Assembly (NCBI RefSeq): GCF_009826975.1
Contig: NZ_WUMO01000013.1
Coordinates: 62,001 to 126,000, forward strand
Reading direction: 5' to 3'
DNA: 64,000 nucleotides
Source: Flavobacterium sp. HBTb2-11-1
Lineage (GTDB): Bacteria; Bacteroidota; Bacteroidia; Flavobacteriales; Flavobacteriaceae
Shown: positions 1 to 8,499 of the stretch, one piece after another
Layout: every line of letters starts with the position of its first letter
How positions within the stretch are numbered: position 1 is the first letter of the stretch
Made by a program: the position numbers and the translations under genes
The notes under the pieces: generated by a model
Database searches by the model: none
Seen by the model: only the letters and a program-made list of their open reading frames with translations
Told to the model about the DNA's origin: nothing

Positions 1-465
1 TACTTTACGAGCTTCTTCTGTCGCTAGAAGTTCATTTTTAACAGCATTATTTTCATGGCGAAATTTACCCCAGAAATCAAGTTCCCAAGACATAGTTGCG
101 CCAGCAGTTGATGGAGTAATGTATTTCTCGTTGCTGTTTATAGTAGCTCCATATTGGATGCTAGGAAATAAATCGGCTTTGGTATAACCTAATTGGGCAC
201 GAAACTGCTCAATTCTTGAAACTGCAATTTTTAGATCATAGTTATTCTCAAGACCTTTTTGAATAAGACCTTTTAAAACATCATCATTAAACAGGTCGAA
301 CCATTTTAAATTGGTTACGGAAGCGAGACTGTCTAAATTTCTTTCGTTTATATAGGAATCTGATTTTAACTGCTCAGGTTTTTTATATTTTGGACCAACC
401 ATACATCCTACCGGAAATAAGGAAAGAACCAATACAATAACGATTATTTTATATTTCTTACTCAT
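1..465 (-). CDS. RND efflux outer-membrane lipoprotein (TolC/NodT family), 3' part cut by window edge
   Basis: The first 155 residues of an outer-membrane factor of a tripartite efflux pump are visible; the rest lies left of the window. Read from the ATG at 465, the N-terminus is a lipoprotein signal with lipid-attachment Cys21 in a PVGC lipobox. It is followed by the VGPxYxxP signature typical of NodT-type channel proteins and by the start of the TolC helical region (WELDFWGKF near the cut). Its start overlaps the end of the RND permease by 8 nt, so it is the last gene of the adaptor-permease-channel operon and is probably translationally coupled. Function as the outer-membrane exit duct is inferred from family and context; the substrate is not predictable. 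Confidence 0.9.
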   Translation of the reverse strand, partial: MSKKYKIIVIVLVLSLFPVGCMVGPKYKKPEQLKSDSYINERNLDSLASVTNLKWFDLFNDDVLKGLIQKGLENNYDLKIAVSRIEQFRAQLGYTKADLFPSIQYGATINSNEKYITPSTAGATMSWELDFWGKFRHENNAVKNELLATEEARKV

Positions 466-3400
466 GGTCTGTAGTATTTGATTCTACATTGTTTTCTCCT
501 GTTGTGATTGTTTCTTCTTTCTTGTGTCCAATTTTTTCAATCATAACAAATAGACCCGGTACAATTAATACACCTAAAACGGTGGCGATCAACATGCCGC
601 TAAATACGGCCATTCCCATTACAATACGAGCTTGAGAACCTGCACCTGTAGCAGTCAATAACGGAACAACCCCGAGAATGAAAGCAAAAGCAGTCATCAG
701 AATCGGTCGAAAACGAAGCCTTGCCGCGTACATTGCCGATTCGTAAAGAGGTTTTCCTCTTTCATATTCTTCTTTGGCAAACTCAACGATCAGAATGGCA
801 TTTTTCGCTACCAATCCAATAAGCAAAACGAGTCCGATTTGCGCAAAAACGTTATTGACATAAGCATCACTTCCAAATCTTGCTAGAAGAAGTCCTAAAA
901 ATGCTCCGAATACCGCAAAAGGAGCTCCAAGCAGTACGCTAAATGGCAGTTTCCAGCTTTCGTATTGCGCGGCAAGAATTAAGAATACAAAAACCAATGC
1001 CATAATAAATACGGATGATCCTCCAGGTGAATGTTTTTCCTGATACGATAAGTTGATGTAATCGTAGCTCATATCTGCAGGCAGAGTTTCTTTGGCCACT
1101 TCTTCCAATGCAGTTAAAGCTTGCGCACTACTATAACCGTCGTTCGGACTTCCTCCAATTTCAGCAGATCGGAATAAGTTTAAACGATTCGTGAAATCGG
1201 GGCCAGAAACTTTTGTTGCTGTAACCAGTGTCGAAACTGGAAGCATGTCGCCTTTATTGTTTTTCACATAAATCATGTTTAAATCTTCTGGCTTAACACG
1301 ATTGACAGCTTCTCCCTGTACGTAAACTTTGTATTGACGCCCAAAACGGTTAAAGTCATTTACGTAACTTCCTCCTAAGAATGCTCCAAGCGCTTCGGTG
1401 ACTTTAGAAACAGGTATTCCTAATTTCATTGCCTTGTCGTTGTCGATATCTAGTTTAATTTGTGGAGTACCAGCATTAAAAGTGGTATAAATTCGTTTTA
1501 TTTCAGGTCGCTGCTGTGCCGCGGCAATAAATTTTTGTGTCTGTTCAGCTAAGTATTGCGGAGTATTTCCTCCACGATCTTGCAACATTAAGCTAAATCC
1601 AGCAGAAGCACCTAAACCTTGAATTGCAGGCGGACCAAATGAAAAACAGGTTGCTGTCGTAATTTGAGTGGCCAGTTTTTTATTGAATCGGTCTACAAAC
1701 TGTTTAGCCGTTTCAGCTCTTTCTTCCCAAGGTTTTAACGAAATAAAGATGAAAGCATTATTAGGCTGATAGGAGTTTGTAAGCATACTAAATCCGTTTA
1801 TGGTTGTATAAGACAGAATAGATTTCTCTTCTTTAAGAAAACTGTCTACTTTTCTTGATATTTCATCGGTACGCTGTAATGATGATGCAGGTGGTAAAGC
1901 AATATTTACCAAAACATACCCCTGATCTTCTTCAGGAATAAATCCTAACGGAATTTTTTTGCCTAAAAGAACAATCGAAGCAAGTATCACGGCTAGTAAA
2001 ACAATAATTCGCATTGCTTTTTTAGCAAAAAAGGTTGCTCCGCCAATATATTTTCCTGTAACATTTTCGAAAACTCTATTAAACCAAGAAAAGAATTTAG
2101 CAAGCCATCCTTTTTGCTGGTCAAGAGGTTTTGTCGGTTTTAAAAGCATAGCACAAAGTGCGGGACTTAAAGATAAAGCACTAAATGCTGAAAAGGCGAC
2201 CGAGACGGCAATGGTTATGGCAAATTGCTGATAAAAACGGCCCGTAATTCCAGGCGTCATCGCTACTGGTATAAAAACGGCACACAGAATCAATGCAATG
2301 GCAATTACCGGTCCAGAAACCTCTTTCATTGCCTGAACGGTAGCCTCTCGAGGGGTTTTTCCATGTTCGATATGATGAATTACGGCTTCTACAACCACAA
2401 TCGCATCGTCGACTACGATACCAATTGCCAATACTAATCCTAAAAGAGAAAGCGTGTTGATCGAAAATCCTAACATTGGGAAAACTGCGATAGTACCGAT
2501 TAGCGAAACAGGAACTGTAATTAACGGAATTAAAGTAGCGCGCCAGTTTTGCAGGAATATAAATACCACTAGAATAACCAATATAATGGCTTCAAAAAGA
2601 GTATGGACAATATCATCAACCCCGGCGGTAATGGCCAGTGTAGTATCTAAGGATTCTTGGTATACAACATCTTGCGGAAATCTCTCAGACAATTGCTTCA
2701 TAGTGGCTTTTGCAGTTTCTGCCACATCAAGAGCATTACTTCCAGGCATTTGGTATAAAGCCACAACGGCACTTGGAGAGCTGTTTCTTCTAGCTGTTGA
2801 ACTGTAATTTTCAGTTCCTAATTCGATGCGGGCAATATCGCCCAATAAAACTTGCGCTCCATCATCTTTGCTTCGAACTACAATATTTCCAAATTCTTTT
2901 TCAGTAACTAATCGGTCTTGAAGTGTTACACCGTATGTAAATTCAGTATTAGGAGGTGCTGGTTCAGCCCCAAATTTTCCTCCTGGACTAATCATGTTTT
3001 GTGCATTCAGTGCATTTTTGACATCTTCAACAGTCACGCCGAGCTTACTCATCATATCTGCCTTTAACCAAATACGCATGGAGTAATCGCTTCCTCCAAA
3101 GAGAGCAACTTCTCCAACTCCTTTTATACGAGCCAGCTGATCAACGACATTTATACTGGCGTAGTTATTTAAAAACTTGGCGTCATATTTTGGATTGTTA
3201 GACGTAATGGTAAATAACATCATCGGAAACGATAGAGATTTTTTTACCACCACACCCTGTTGTTTTACGCTCGAAGGCATAAATGGGGCAGACTGGTTTT
3301 GCCTGTTTTGCGTTAGCATGTTGGCATTGTCCAGATTGGTTCCCACATCGAAAGTAACTTCAATGGTACAAGCACCATCAGAAGTGTTGATCGATTTCAT

Positions 3401-3631
3401 GTACAGCATATTTTCAACACCATTTACCTTTTGCTCAATAGGAGTTGCCACTGCTTGTTCCACATTCAGTGCATTTGCTCCAGTAAAAGAAGTGGTAATT
3501 TTTACAACAGGTGGATTAATATCCGGATATTGCGAAATAGGTGTTTTTTGTAATGCCAGTAATCCAAGTATCACAATGATAATACTAATTACAATGGCAA
3601 CAATCGGTCTTCGGACGAAAAATTCTCCCAT
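458..3631 (-). CDS. RND multidrug efflux permease (HAE1/AcrB family)
   Basis: An inner-membrane proton/drug antiporter of 1057 residues, the usual length for AcrB/MexB-type pumps. The N-terminus (FFVRRPIVAIVIS) leads straight into TM1. Two large periplasmic loops separate TM1/2 and TM7/8. The proton-relay pair is visible as Asp408-Asp409 (GIVVDDAIVVVEAV) and the partner Lys as Lys943 (LVAKNAILIVEF), matching the AcrB Asp407/Asp408/Lys940 arrangement. It lies 18 nt downstream of the adaptor gene and overlaps the outer-membrane factor gene by 8 nt, so all three form one transcription unit. The spectrum (drugs, bile salts, solvents) cannot be told from sequence. Confidence 0.97.
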   Translation of the reverse strand: MGEFFVRRPIVAIVISIIIVILGLLALQKTPISQYPDINPPVVKITTSFTGANALNVEQAVATPIEQKVNGVENMLYMKSINTSDGACTIEVTFDVGTNLDNANMLTQNRQNQSAPFMPSSVKQQGVVVKKSLSFPMMLFTITSNNPKYDAKFLNNYASINVVDQLARIKGVGEVALFGGSDYSMRIWLKADMMSKLGVTVEDVKNALNAQNMISPGGKFGAEPAPPNTEFTYGVTLQDRLVTEKEFGNIVVRSKDDGAQVLLGDIARIELGTENYSSTARRNSSPSAVVALYQMPGSNALDVAETAKATMKQLSERFPQDVVYQESLDTTLAITAGVDDIVHTLFEAIILVILVVFIFLQNWRATLIPLITVPVSLIGTIAVFPMLGFSINTLSLLGLVLAIGIVVDDAIVVVEAVIHHIEHGKTPREATVQAMKEVSGPVIAIALILCAVFIPVAMTPGITGRFYQQFAITIAVSVAFSAFSALSLSPALCAMLLKPTKPLDQQKGWLAKFFSWFNRVFENVTGKYIGGATFFAKKAMRIIVLLAVILASIVLLGKKIPLGFIPEEDQGYVLVNIALPPASSLQRTDEISRKVDSFLKEEKSILSYTTINGFSMLTNSYQPNNAFIFISLKPWEERAETAKQFVDRFNKKLATQITTATCFSFGPPAIQGLGASAGFSLMLQDRGGNTPQYLAEQTQKFIAAAQQRPEIKRIYTTFNAGTPQIKLDIDNDKAMKLGIPVSKVTEALGAFLGGSYVNDFNRFGRQYKVYVQGEAVNRVKPEDLNMIYVKNNKGDMLPVSTLVTATKVSGPDFTNRLNLFRSAEIGGSPNDGYSSAQALTALEEVAKETLPADMSYDYINLSYQEKHSPGGSSVFIMALVFVFLILAAQYESWKLPFSVLLGAPFAVFGAFLGLLLARFGSDAYVNNVFAQIGLVLLIGLVAKNAILIVEFAKEEYERGKPLYESAMYAARLRFRPILMTAFAFILGVVPLLTATGAGSQARIVMGMAVFSGMLIATVLGVLIVPGLFVMIEKIGHKKEETITTGENNVESNTTDHE

Positions 3632-3649
3632 AATAGTATGTGATTTAGA

Positions 3650-4795
3650 TTACTTTGCAGCTACAGTTTCTGGATCGCCCAATTGCCATTGAACGACTTT
3701 AGGAGTAATGACACTTCCATTTTTTAATAAAGAAGTACCTCCCATGGCTATCTTATCTCCTGGTTTTAACCCTTCTTCAATTATATATCCGTTTTTAACA
3801 GCTGGACCGGGTTTTACGATCTGCATTTGGACTTTATTATCATTGCCTACTACATAAACTTGATAGATTCCTTGAACTTCGATCACAGCACGCTGCGGAA
3901 TTACGATTGCTTCTTTACGAATGTCTGTAAGCAGTGCGACTTTTACATATTGTCCAGGACGAAGTAACTTATCTGGATTAGGAAATGTTGCTTCAAATGT
4001 GATTGCTCCAGTAGAAGGATCAATCTGTCTGTCGGCAAAACTTACTTTTCCTGTTTCCGGATAAGTAGAACCGTCAGATAATTTTATAGTTACAGTTGCT
4101 CCCGAGCCTTTTAAGGCCGAATTAGGTTTGTTGAACTCTCTAAAAAGACGCAGAAATTCTTGTTCGCTAATAGTAAATCGTACCCTTACATCTCCTAAGT
4201 CTGAAATAGTATTTAGAATAGACATTGCACCAGGTCTTACATAATCGCCTACACGAACTTTGGAAATGCCGATTAATCCTGAAATTGGAGCTAAAATTTG
4301 ACAATAGCCTAATTCGATCTTTGCATTTTGTACCGAAGCGTCAGAAGCTTTTATTTGCGCTAATGAAGCATTATACGCCGCTTTTGCCGAGACCAGTTCG
4401 CGCTGGCTGACAGCATTCATTTTTGCTAAAGGCGTTATCATATCTAAATCTGATTTGGTTTTAGATAAACGCGCCTGTGATTCTGCTGCTACTCCCTGAG
4501 CTTCGTTAAGTTTAGCTTTATACGGTAAAGGGTCAATGGTATAAAGCACTTGTCCTTTTTTAACAAAACTTCCTTCTTTGAAGTTCATGCTTTCGATAAT
4601 ACCATCAACTCGTGGGTTAATTTGTATATCTGATTGACCAAAAGTCTGCCCCGTATATTCAGATTCTAATTTTACATCTTGCTGTAAAACAGAAGTGACT
4701 GAAATTTCTAATGGTTTTGGACTTGGAGGAGTCTCTTTTTTGCAAGAAAAAATAAAAAGACTAAGTAAAATTGCTGAGGAGTAGATTTTGTTCAT
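3650..4795 (-). CDS. RND efflux periplasmic adaptor lipoprotein (AcrA/MexA family)
   Basis: The membrane-fusion protein of the tripartite pump, 381 residues. A lipoprotein signal ends at Cys18 (FIFSCKKE). Next comes a lipoyl/barrel-sandwich half (about residues 45-75, INPRVDGIIESM), an alpha-hairpin (about 85-150, rich in Ala/Lys/Gln), the second lipoyl half (ILAPISGLIG) and beta-barrel and membrane-proximal domains. It is the first gene of the minus-strand operon, so the 242-nt region between it and the divergent polyphosphate kinase gene should hold its promoter. No dedicated TetR regulator gene is visible next to it. Confidence 0.95.
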   Translation of the reverse strand: MNKIYSSAILLSLFIFSCKKETPPSPKPLEISVTSVLQQDVKLESEYTGQTFGQSDIQINPRVDGIIESMNFKEGSFVKKGQVLYTIDPLPYKAKLNEAQGVAAESQARLSKTKSDLDMITPLAKMNAVSQRELVSAKAAYNASLAQIKASDASVQNAKIELGYCQILAPISGLIGISKVRVGDYVRPGAMSILNTISDLGDVRVRFTISEQEFLRLFREFNKPNSALKGSGATVTIKLSDGSTYPETGKVSFADRQIDPSTGAITFEATFPNPDKLLRPGQYVKVALLTDIRKEAIVIPQRAVIEVQGIYQVYVVGNDNKVQMQIVKPGPAVKNGYIIEEGLKPGDKIAMGGTSLLKNGSVITPKVVQWQLGDPETVAAK

Positions 4796-5043
4796 TGTTA
4801 AATTCTTTTAGATAAAATTCATTAAATACAACTAATTAAAAACCAGTAAAGTGCATTAGCTAAGTTAGCGTTTTTTTGGTTAAATGGATAAATATTGTTT
4901 AAATTTTGTTAATTTTAGTTAAAAAAATAATTATCTGACTTTCAGGTGATAATGTAAAAACGGATAAACGGCAGCATTATATCGATAAACTACATTTTTG
5001 TAAGAATATGTATTAGTACAAATAATTCAAAACTTCTGTGATT

Positions 5044-6006
5044 ATGTCAAAAAATAATAAGAAAAAACATAAAAAAATTGATGGAGATGACAATGATTTA
5101 AAAAAAATGACAAAAAAGGAATTATTGCATCGAGCTAAAAAATTTTCTGACCAATACTGTGTTGGCGATGATAAAGATTTTACATTAAAAGATAAACCGA
5201 CATCTTATTCTGGTAACGAAGACAAAGCTTTGATTCAGAAAACACTAAAAATGGGAGTTAAAGCTCTCGCCGCCATGCAAGATATTTTATATGCGCAGGA
5301 TAAATGGTCGGTTCTTATCATCTTTCAAGCTATGGATGCTGCTGGAAAAGATGGTGCAATCAAACATGTGATGTCGGGTATAAATCCGCAGGGCTGTCAG
5401 GTTTCTTCTTTTAAAGGGCCAAGTTCAGAAGAATTAGACCATGATTATTTATGGCGCTGTCAAAAACATTTGCCCGAAAGAGGCCGAATAGGAATCTTTA
5501 ACCGCTCTTATTATGAAGAAGTTCTTGTAGTTCGCGTTCATGAACAGATATTAAGAGGCCAAAAAATCCCTGAAAAACTGATTACCAAAGATATTTGGGA
5601 AAACCGTTTTGAGGATATTCGAAATTTCGAAAAATATCTTACTAGGAACGGAACCATTGTCATTAAATTTTTTCTAAATGTTTCTAAAGAAGAACAAAAA
5701 AGAAGATTTATAGAAAGAGTCGACAATCCTGATAAAAATTGGAAATTTAGCGCAGCCGATGCTAAAGAGCGCGGGTATTGGGATGAATACATGCATGCTT
5801 ATGAAGAATTAATCAGAAATACATCAACCAAGAAATCACCTTGGTATGTAATCCCTGCCGACAATAAATCATATGCCCGAATTGCAATTGCCTCGGCAAT
5901 CATTCATGCATTAGACGAAATGGATTTAGAATATCCTAAAGTGAGCCCAGAAAAAATAGAAGAACTGAATGAGGTAAAAAAAGCATTGTTAGAAGAAAAA
6001 GAGTAA
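5044..6006 (+). CDS. Polyphosphate kinase 2 family protein (PPK2)
   Basis: A cytosolic kinase that transfers phosphate between inorganic polyphosphate and nucleotides. The single PPK2 domain follows a Lys-rich N-terminus. The Walker-A-like loop AMDAAGKDG carries Lys102 and Asp103 (from the ATG at 5044). A Walker-B-like segment NRSYYEEVLVVRVH and the lid KRRFIERVDNPDKNWKFS follow. One-domain length (320 residues) fits class I or III enzymes rather than two-domain class II; short Bacteroidota PPK2 proteins such as the Cytophaga enzyme act on AMP and ADP, but the class here is inferred. An in-frame GTG at 5038 is possible; ATG 5044 is preferred. The gene stands alone, divergent from the efflux operon. 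Confidence 0.93.
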   Translation: MSKNNKKKHKKIDGDDNDLKKMTKKELLHRAKKFSDQYCVGDDKDFTLKDKPTSYSGNEDKALIQKTLKMGVKALAAMQDILYAQDKWSVLIIFQAMDAAGKDGAIKHVMSGINPQGCQVSSFKGPSSEELDHDYLWRCQKHLPERGRIGIFNRSYYEEVLVVRVHEQILRGQKIPEKLITKDIWENRFEDIRNFEKYLTRNGTIVIKFFLNVSKEEQKRRFIERVDNPDKNWKFSAADAKERGYWDEYMHAYEELIRNTSTKKSPWYVIPADNKSYARIAIASAIIHALDEMDLEYPKVSPEKIEELNEVKKALLEEKE

Positions 6007-6131
6007 CCTTTTTACAGCTATAAGTTTGATTTCTGCGTTTTTGTTACCGAAGATCAGTTTATAAAGCGGCAAATGATGTTAAAAAAATCAGATAATTGGC
6101 GCAAGAGCATTTTTAATCTCAAAATAAACTC

Positions 6132-6139
6132 TAAATTTG
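6132..6139 (+). promoter_or_regulatory. -7 box of putative trhO promoter
   Basis: TAAATTTG matches the Bacteroidota -7 consensus TAnnTTTG exactly and lies 59 nt before the TrhO start. No clean TTTG -33 box is present at the usual 17-23 nt distance, only a T-run near 6110. Assignment is inference. Confidence 0.4.
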
Positions 6140-6198
6140 CCGCAGATTTTAAAGAAAGTCTAAAAAATATATATTCTTAACTTAAAACTGTTTATAGC

Positions 6199-7557
6199 AT
6201 GCAACTGTATAACACTTTAAGCGCAGAAGAAAGAGCCATCATGATCGATGATGCAGGTAAACAACGTCTTACGTTGTCTTTCTATGCGTATGCCAAAATT
6301 CAAGATCCACAAAAATTTCGTAACGATTTATTCATTGCCTGGAACGCACTAGATGCTCTGGGGAGAATTTACGTTGCCCATGAAGGAATTAATGCTCAAA
6401 TGAGTGTTCCTGCCGAAAATTTTGAGGCTTTTAGAGAAACGCTTGAGGCTTACGATTTCATGAAAGGCATACGATTGAATGTTGCCGTAGAACAAGACGA
6501 TCATTCCTTTTTAAAATTGACTATCAAAGTGCGCCATAAAATCGTTGCCGATGGTTTGAACGATGATACTTTTGATGTTACTAATATTGGCGTTCACTTA
6601 AAAGCCAAAGAATTTAACGAAATTCTTGATGATCCAAACACAATTGTGGTTGATTTTAGAAATCACTACGAAAGTGAAGTGGGACATTTTAAAGGTGCTA
6701 TTACCCCAGATGTGGAAACTTTTAGAGAAAGTTTGCCTATTATCAACGAACAGCTTAAAGACTACAAAGAAGATAAAAATCTTGTAATGTACTGCACTGG
6801 AGGTATTCGTTGTGAAAAAGCGAGTGCTTATTTCAAACACCAAGGTTTCAAAAACGTTTATCAGTTAGAAGGTGGCATTATTAATTACGCTAAACAATTG
6901 AAAGAAGAAGGTTTAGAAAGCAAATTCATTGGTAAAAACTTCGTGTTTGATAATCGTCTGGGCGAAAGAATCACCGATGATATTATTTCGCAATGCCACC
7001 AATGCGGAAAACCTTGCGATAATCACACCAACTGCGAAAATGATGGATGCCATTTATTGTTTATTCAATGTGACGAATGTAAAGCCGCAATGGAAAACTG
7101 CTGTTCTACAGAATGTTTAGAGATTATTCACATGCCTTTGGTTGACCAAGTTCGTTTGAGAACTGGAAAACAAGTTGGAAATAAAGTGTTCAGAAAAGGT
7201 AAATCTGAAAATCTGAAATTTAAACATTCGGGTGACTTGCCAGAAACTGCTTTGGCAACAGCGCAAAAGCAGGCTGATATTCGTCAGAAAATAAAAGTAA
7301 AGAAAGTACTACTTGGAAAAGCAGAGCATTATTATGTAAAAGCTCAAGTTGGACAATTCACAGTAGAAAATCACGAATTAAATAGCGGTGACAAAATCCT
7401 TATTTCAGGTCCGACTACAGGCGATCAGGAATTGGTTTTAGATAAAATCATCGTAAACGGTGCAGAAACTCAATCTGCTAAAATTGGTGATAAGGTTACT
7501 TTTGAAGTTCCATTTCGTATTCGTTTGTCAGATAAATTGTATAAAATTGTAAATTAG
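6199..7557 (+). CDS. trhO: tRNA uridine-34 hydroxylase TrhO (YceA/UPF0176), with extra C-terminal domain
   Basis: A rhodanese-fold enzyme; the E. coli homologue makes 5-hydroxyuridine at the tRNA wobble position in an O2-dependent reaction. The order is an N-terminal acylphosphatase-like domain (about 25-115), a rhodanese domain (about 130-235) with catalytic-loop Cys199 (YCTGGIRCEKAS), and a Cys-rich putative Zn region (about 265-310, CHQCGKPC and CDECKAAMENCC). Unlike the ~350-residue E. coli protein it continues to 452 residues. Residues 368-452 align without gaps to the C-terminus of the U32 protein encoded downstream, both ending PFRIRxSDKLYKIV. Proteins of about this length annotated UPF0176 are usual in Bacteroidota as far as I recall, so the extension is not an assembly error. 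Confidence 0.9.
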   Translation: MQLYNTLSAEERAIMIDDAGKQRLTLSFYAYAKIQDPQKFRNDLFIAWNALDALGRIYVAHEGINAQMSVPAENFEAFRETLEAYDFMKGIRLNVAVEQDDHSFLKLTIKVRHKIVADGLNDDTFDVTNIGVHLKAKEFNEILDDPNTIVVDFRNHYESEVGHFKGAITPDVETFRESLPIINEQLKDYKEDKNLVMYCTGGIRCEKASAYFKHQGFKNVYQLEGGIINYAKQLKEEGLESKFIGKNFVFDNRLGERITDDIISQCHQCGKPCDNHTNCENDGCHLLFIQCDECKAAMENCCSTECLEIIHMPLVDQVRLRTGKQVGNKVFRKGKSENLKFKHSGDLPETALATAQKQADIRQKIKVKKVLLGKAEHYYVKAQVGQFTVENHELNSGDKILISGPTTGDQELVLDKIIVNGAETQSAKIGDKVTFEVPFRIRLSDKLYKIVN

Positions 7558-7578
7558 CATAAATTTTTATGCTAATTT
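7551..7578. terminator. Perfect 13-bp hairpin spanning the trhO stop codon
   Basis: Two 13-nt arms (7551-7563 and 7566-7578) are exact reverse complements with a 2-nt loop. The trhO TAG is inside the left arm, and the right arm ends 4 nt before the RAYT ATG. The hairpin is AT-rich with T-runs, so it could act as a terminator; its position also makes it a possible boundary or recognition structure for the transposase gene that follows. Confidence 0.5.
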
Positions 7579-7582
7579 ATTT

Positions 7583-8017
7583 ATGTCACAATCGTTTACC
7601 AAATTATGGATTCATGTAATTTGGGCTACCAAAAACCGTAGGGAATTAATTGATTTTTCAATTGAAAAAACTCTTTACGATTGCATTTGGCAAGAGTTAA
7701 CAGAACTTGGGTGTCCAGTTAGAATCATAAATGGAATGCCAGATCATGTGCATGTTCTATTTTTACAAAATCCACAAAAAACAATCTCAGATATTGTTAA
7801 GCAAATAAAAGGTAGTTCTTCTCATTTTATGAATAGAGGAGAATTTATCCTTGAAAAATTTGCATGGCAAACTGGTTTTGCCGCTTTTTCTGTCAGCGAA
7901 TCTCAGTTGAATGCTGTTTGCAATTACATTAAAAATCAAAAAGAACATCATCTTAAGAAAAATGGACAGGATGAATTTGATGAATTTGTAAAATTACATG
8001 GTTTGGGAGATAAATGA
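7583..8017 (+). CDS. REP-associated tyrosine transposase (RAYT), IS200/Y1 superfamily
   Basis: A single-domain Y1 HUH nuclease of 144 residues. The HUH metal-binding motif is His55-Val-His57 (PDHVHVLF), and the nucleophile is likely Tyr115 (CNYIKNQKEHH). WQTGFAAFSVS is typical of the family. Domesticated RAYTs are thought to cut and spread REP palindromes rather than whole insertion sequences. That fits here: no IS-end hairpins or TnpB gene flank it, while an array of REP-like palindromes begins 14 nt after its stop. It separates trhO from the U32 gene. Whether it is active cannot be judged, but the reading frame and catalytic residues are intact. Confidence 0.9.
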   Translation: MSQSFTKLWIHVIWATKNRRELIDFSIEKTLYDCIWQELTELGCPVRIINGMPDHVHVLFLQNPQKTISDIVKQIKGSSSHFMNRGEFILEKFAWQTGFAAFSVSESQLNAVCNYIKNQKEHHLKKNGQDEFDEFVKLHGLGDK

Positions 8018-8031
8018 TAGCTTGACTTAAT

Positions 8032-8365
8032 GATACGTTTCCCGTGGTTGAAACCACGGGCTATATTTGACAATAGATGCGCAAAGAAAAACATTGCCTG
8101 CCTTTTCAACCGCAGGAACACAATGAATTTCCTCAACGATTACGTGATTTCGAAATATCGATTTGAAATGCGCAACGATACGTTTTCCATGATTAAAACC
8201 ACGGGCAATATTGAAAACCACAACGTAAGAAAAACATAGCCTGCGGTTTCAACCGTAGGAGCGCAAAGAATTTCCTCAACGATACGTTTCCCGTGGTTGA
8301 AACCACGGGCTATATTTGACAAAGGACACATAAAAAAAATGTAGACCAAGCTTTCAATCGTGGGC
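8032..8365. repeat. Array of six alternating REP-like palindromes (BIME-like)
   Basis: Two exact 42-nt copies at 8032-8073 and 8281-8322 each hold a 9-bp-stem palindrome (CCCGTGGTT GA AACCACGGG; 8041-8060 and 8290-8309). A degenerate copy lies at 8177-8219. Between them, in the opposite orientation, are copies of a related unit at about 8085-8140 and 8227-8284 (CCTGCGGTT TC AACCGTAGG in the second), and a decayed one at about 8344-8365. The orientation alternates +,-,+,-,+,-. This is the structure of a bacterial interspersed mosaic element next to a RAYT gene. It contains no credible coding sequence. Confidence 0.85.
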
Positions 8366-8406
8366 TTTTTTAATAATATCCTGCAAATAAATTTTTAAAA
8401 TAAAGA

Positions 8407-8424
8407 CTATGATATAAATCATAG
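8407..8424. promoter_or_regulatory. Palindrome over the -33 region of the U32 gene promoter (candidate operator)
   Basis: CTATGAT-ATAA-ATCATAG is a perfect 7-bp inverted repeat, centred about 25-30 nt upstream of the -7 box at 8445. A third half-site ATCATAG lies at 8486-8492, just before the ATG at 8500. Operator function is inference from symmetry and position. Confidence 0.35.
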
Positions 8425-8444
8425 AAATCAATTTATACCCACAT

Positions 8445-8452
8445 TATTTTTG
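8445..8452 (+). promoter_or_regulatory. -7 box of putative trhP promoter
   Basis: TATTTTTG is an exact TAnnTTTG match 47 nt before the U32 start. It shows that the U32-ferredoxin pair probably has its own promoter, separate from trhO and the RAYT. There is no matching TTTG upstream; the palindrome at 8407-8424 occupies that place. Confidence 0.4.
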
Positions 8453-8499
8453 TCAATTTTTTAGATAACTAGATTCTAGAAACATATCATAGTAATAAA

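Noticed and set aside
1959..3692. Plus-strand open frames within the RND permease
   Set aside because: They are antisense to a well-defined permease and carry no domain signatures.
7583..8017. Full insertion sequence (IS200)
   Set aside because: No IS-end hairpins, no target duplication and no TnpB; the palindromes follow a REP pattern rather than paired ends.
8027..8349. Several short open frames on both strands
   Set aside because: They lie entirely in the REP array, and their apparent translations repeat the palindrome (for example SNIARGFNHGKR), so they are repeat-derived.
8032..8365. CRISPR-like array
   Set aside because: The units are palindromic, alternate in orientation, and have irregular spacing and no cas genes; a RAYT gene explains them.
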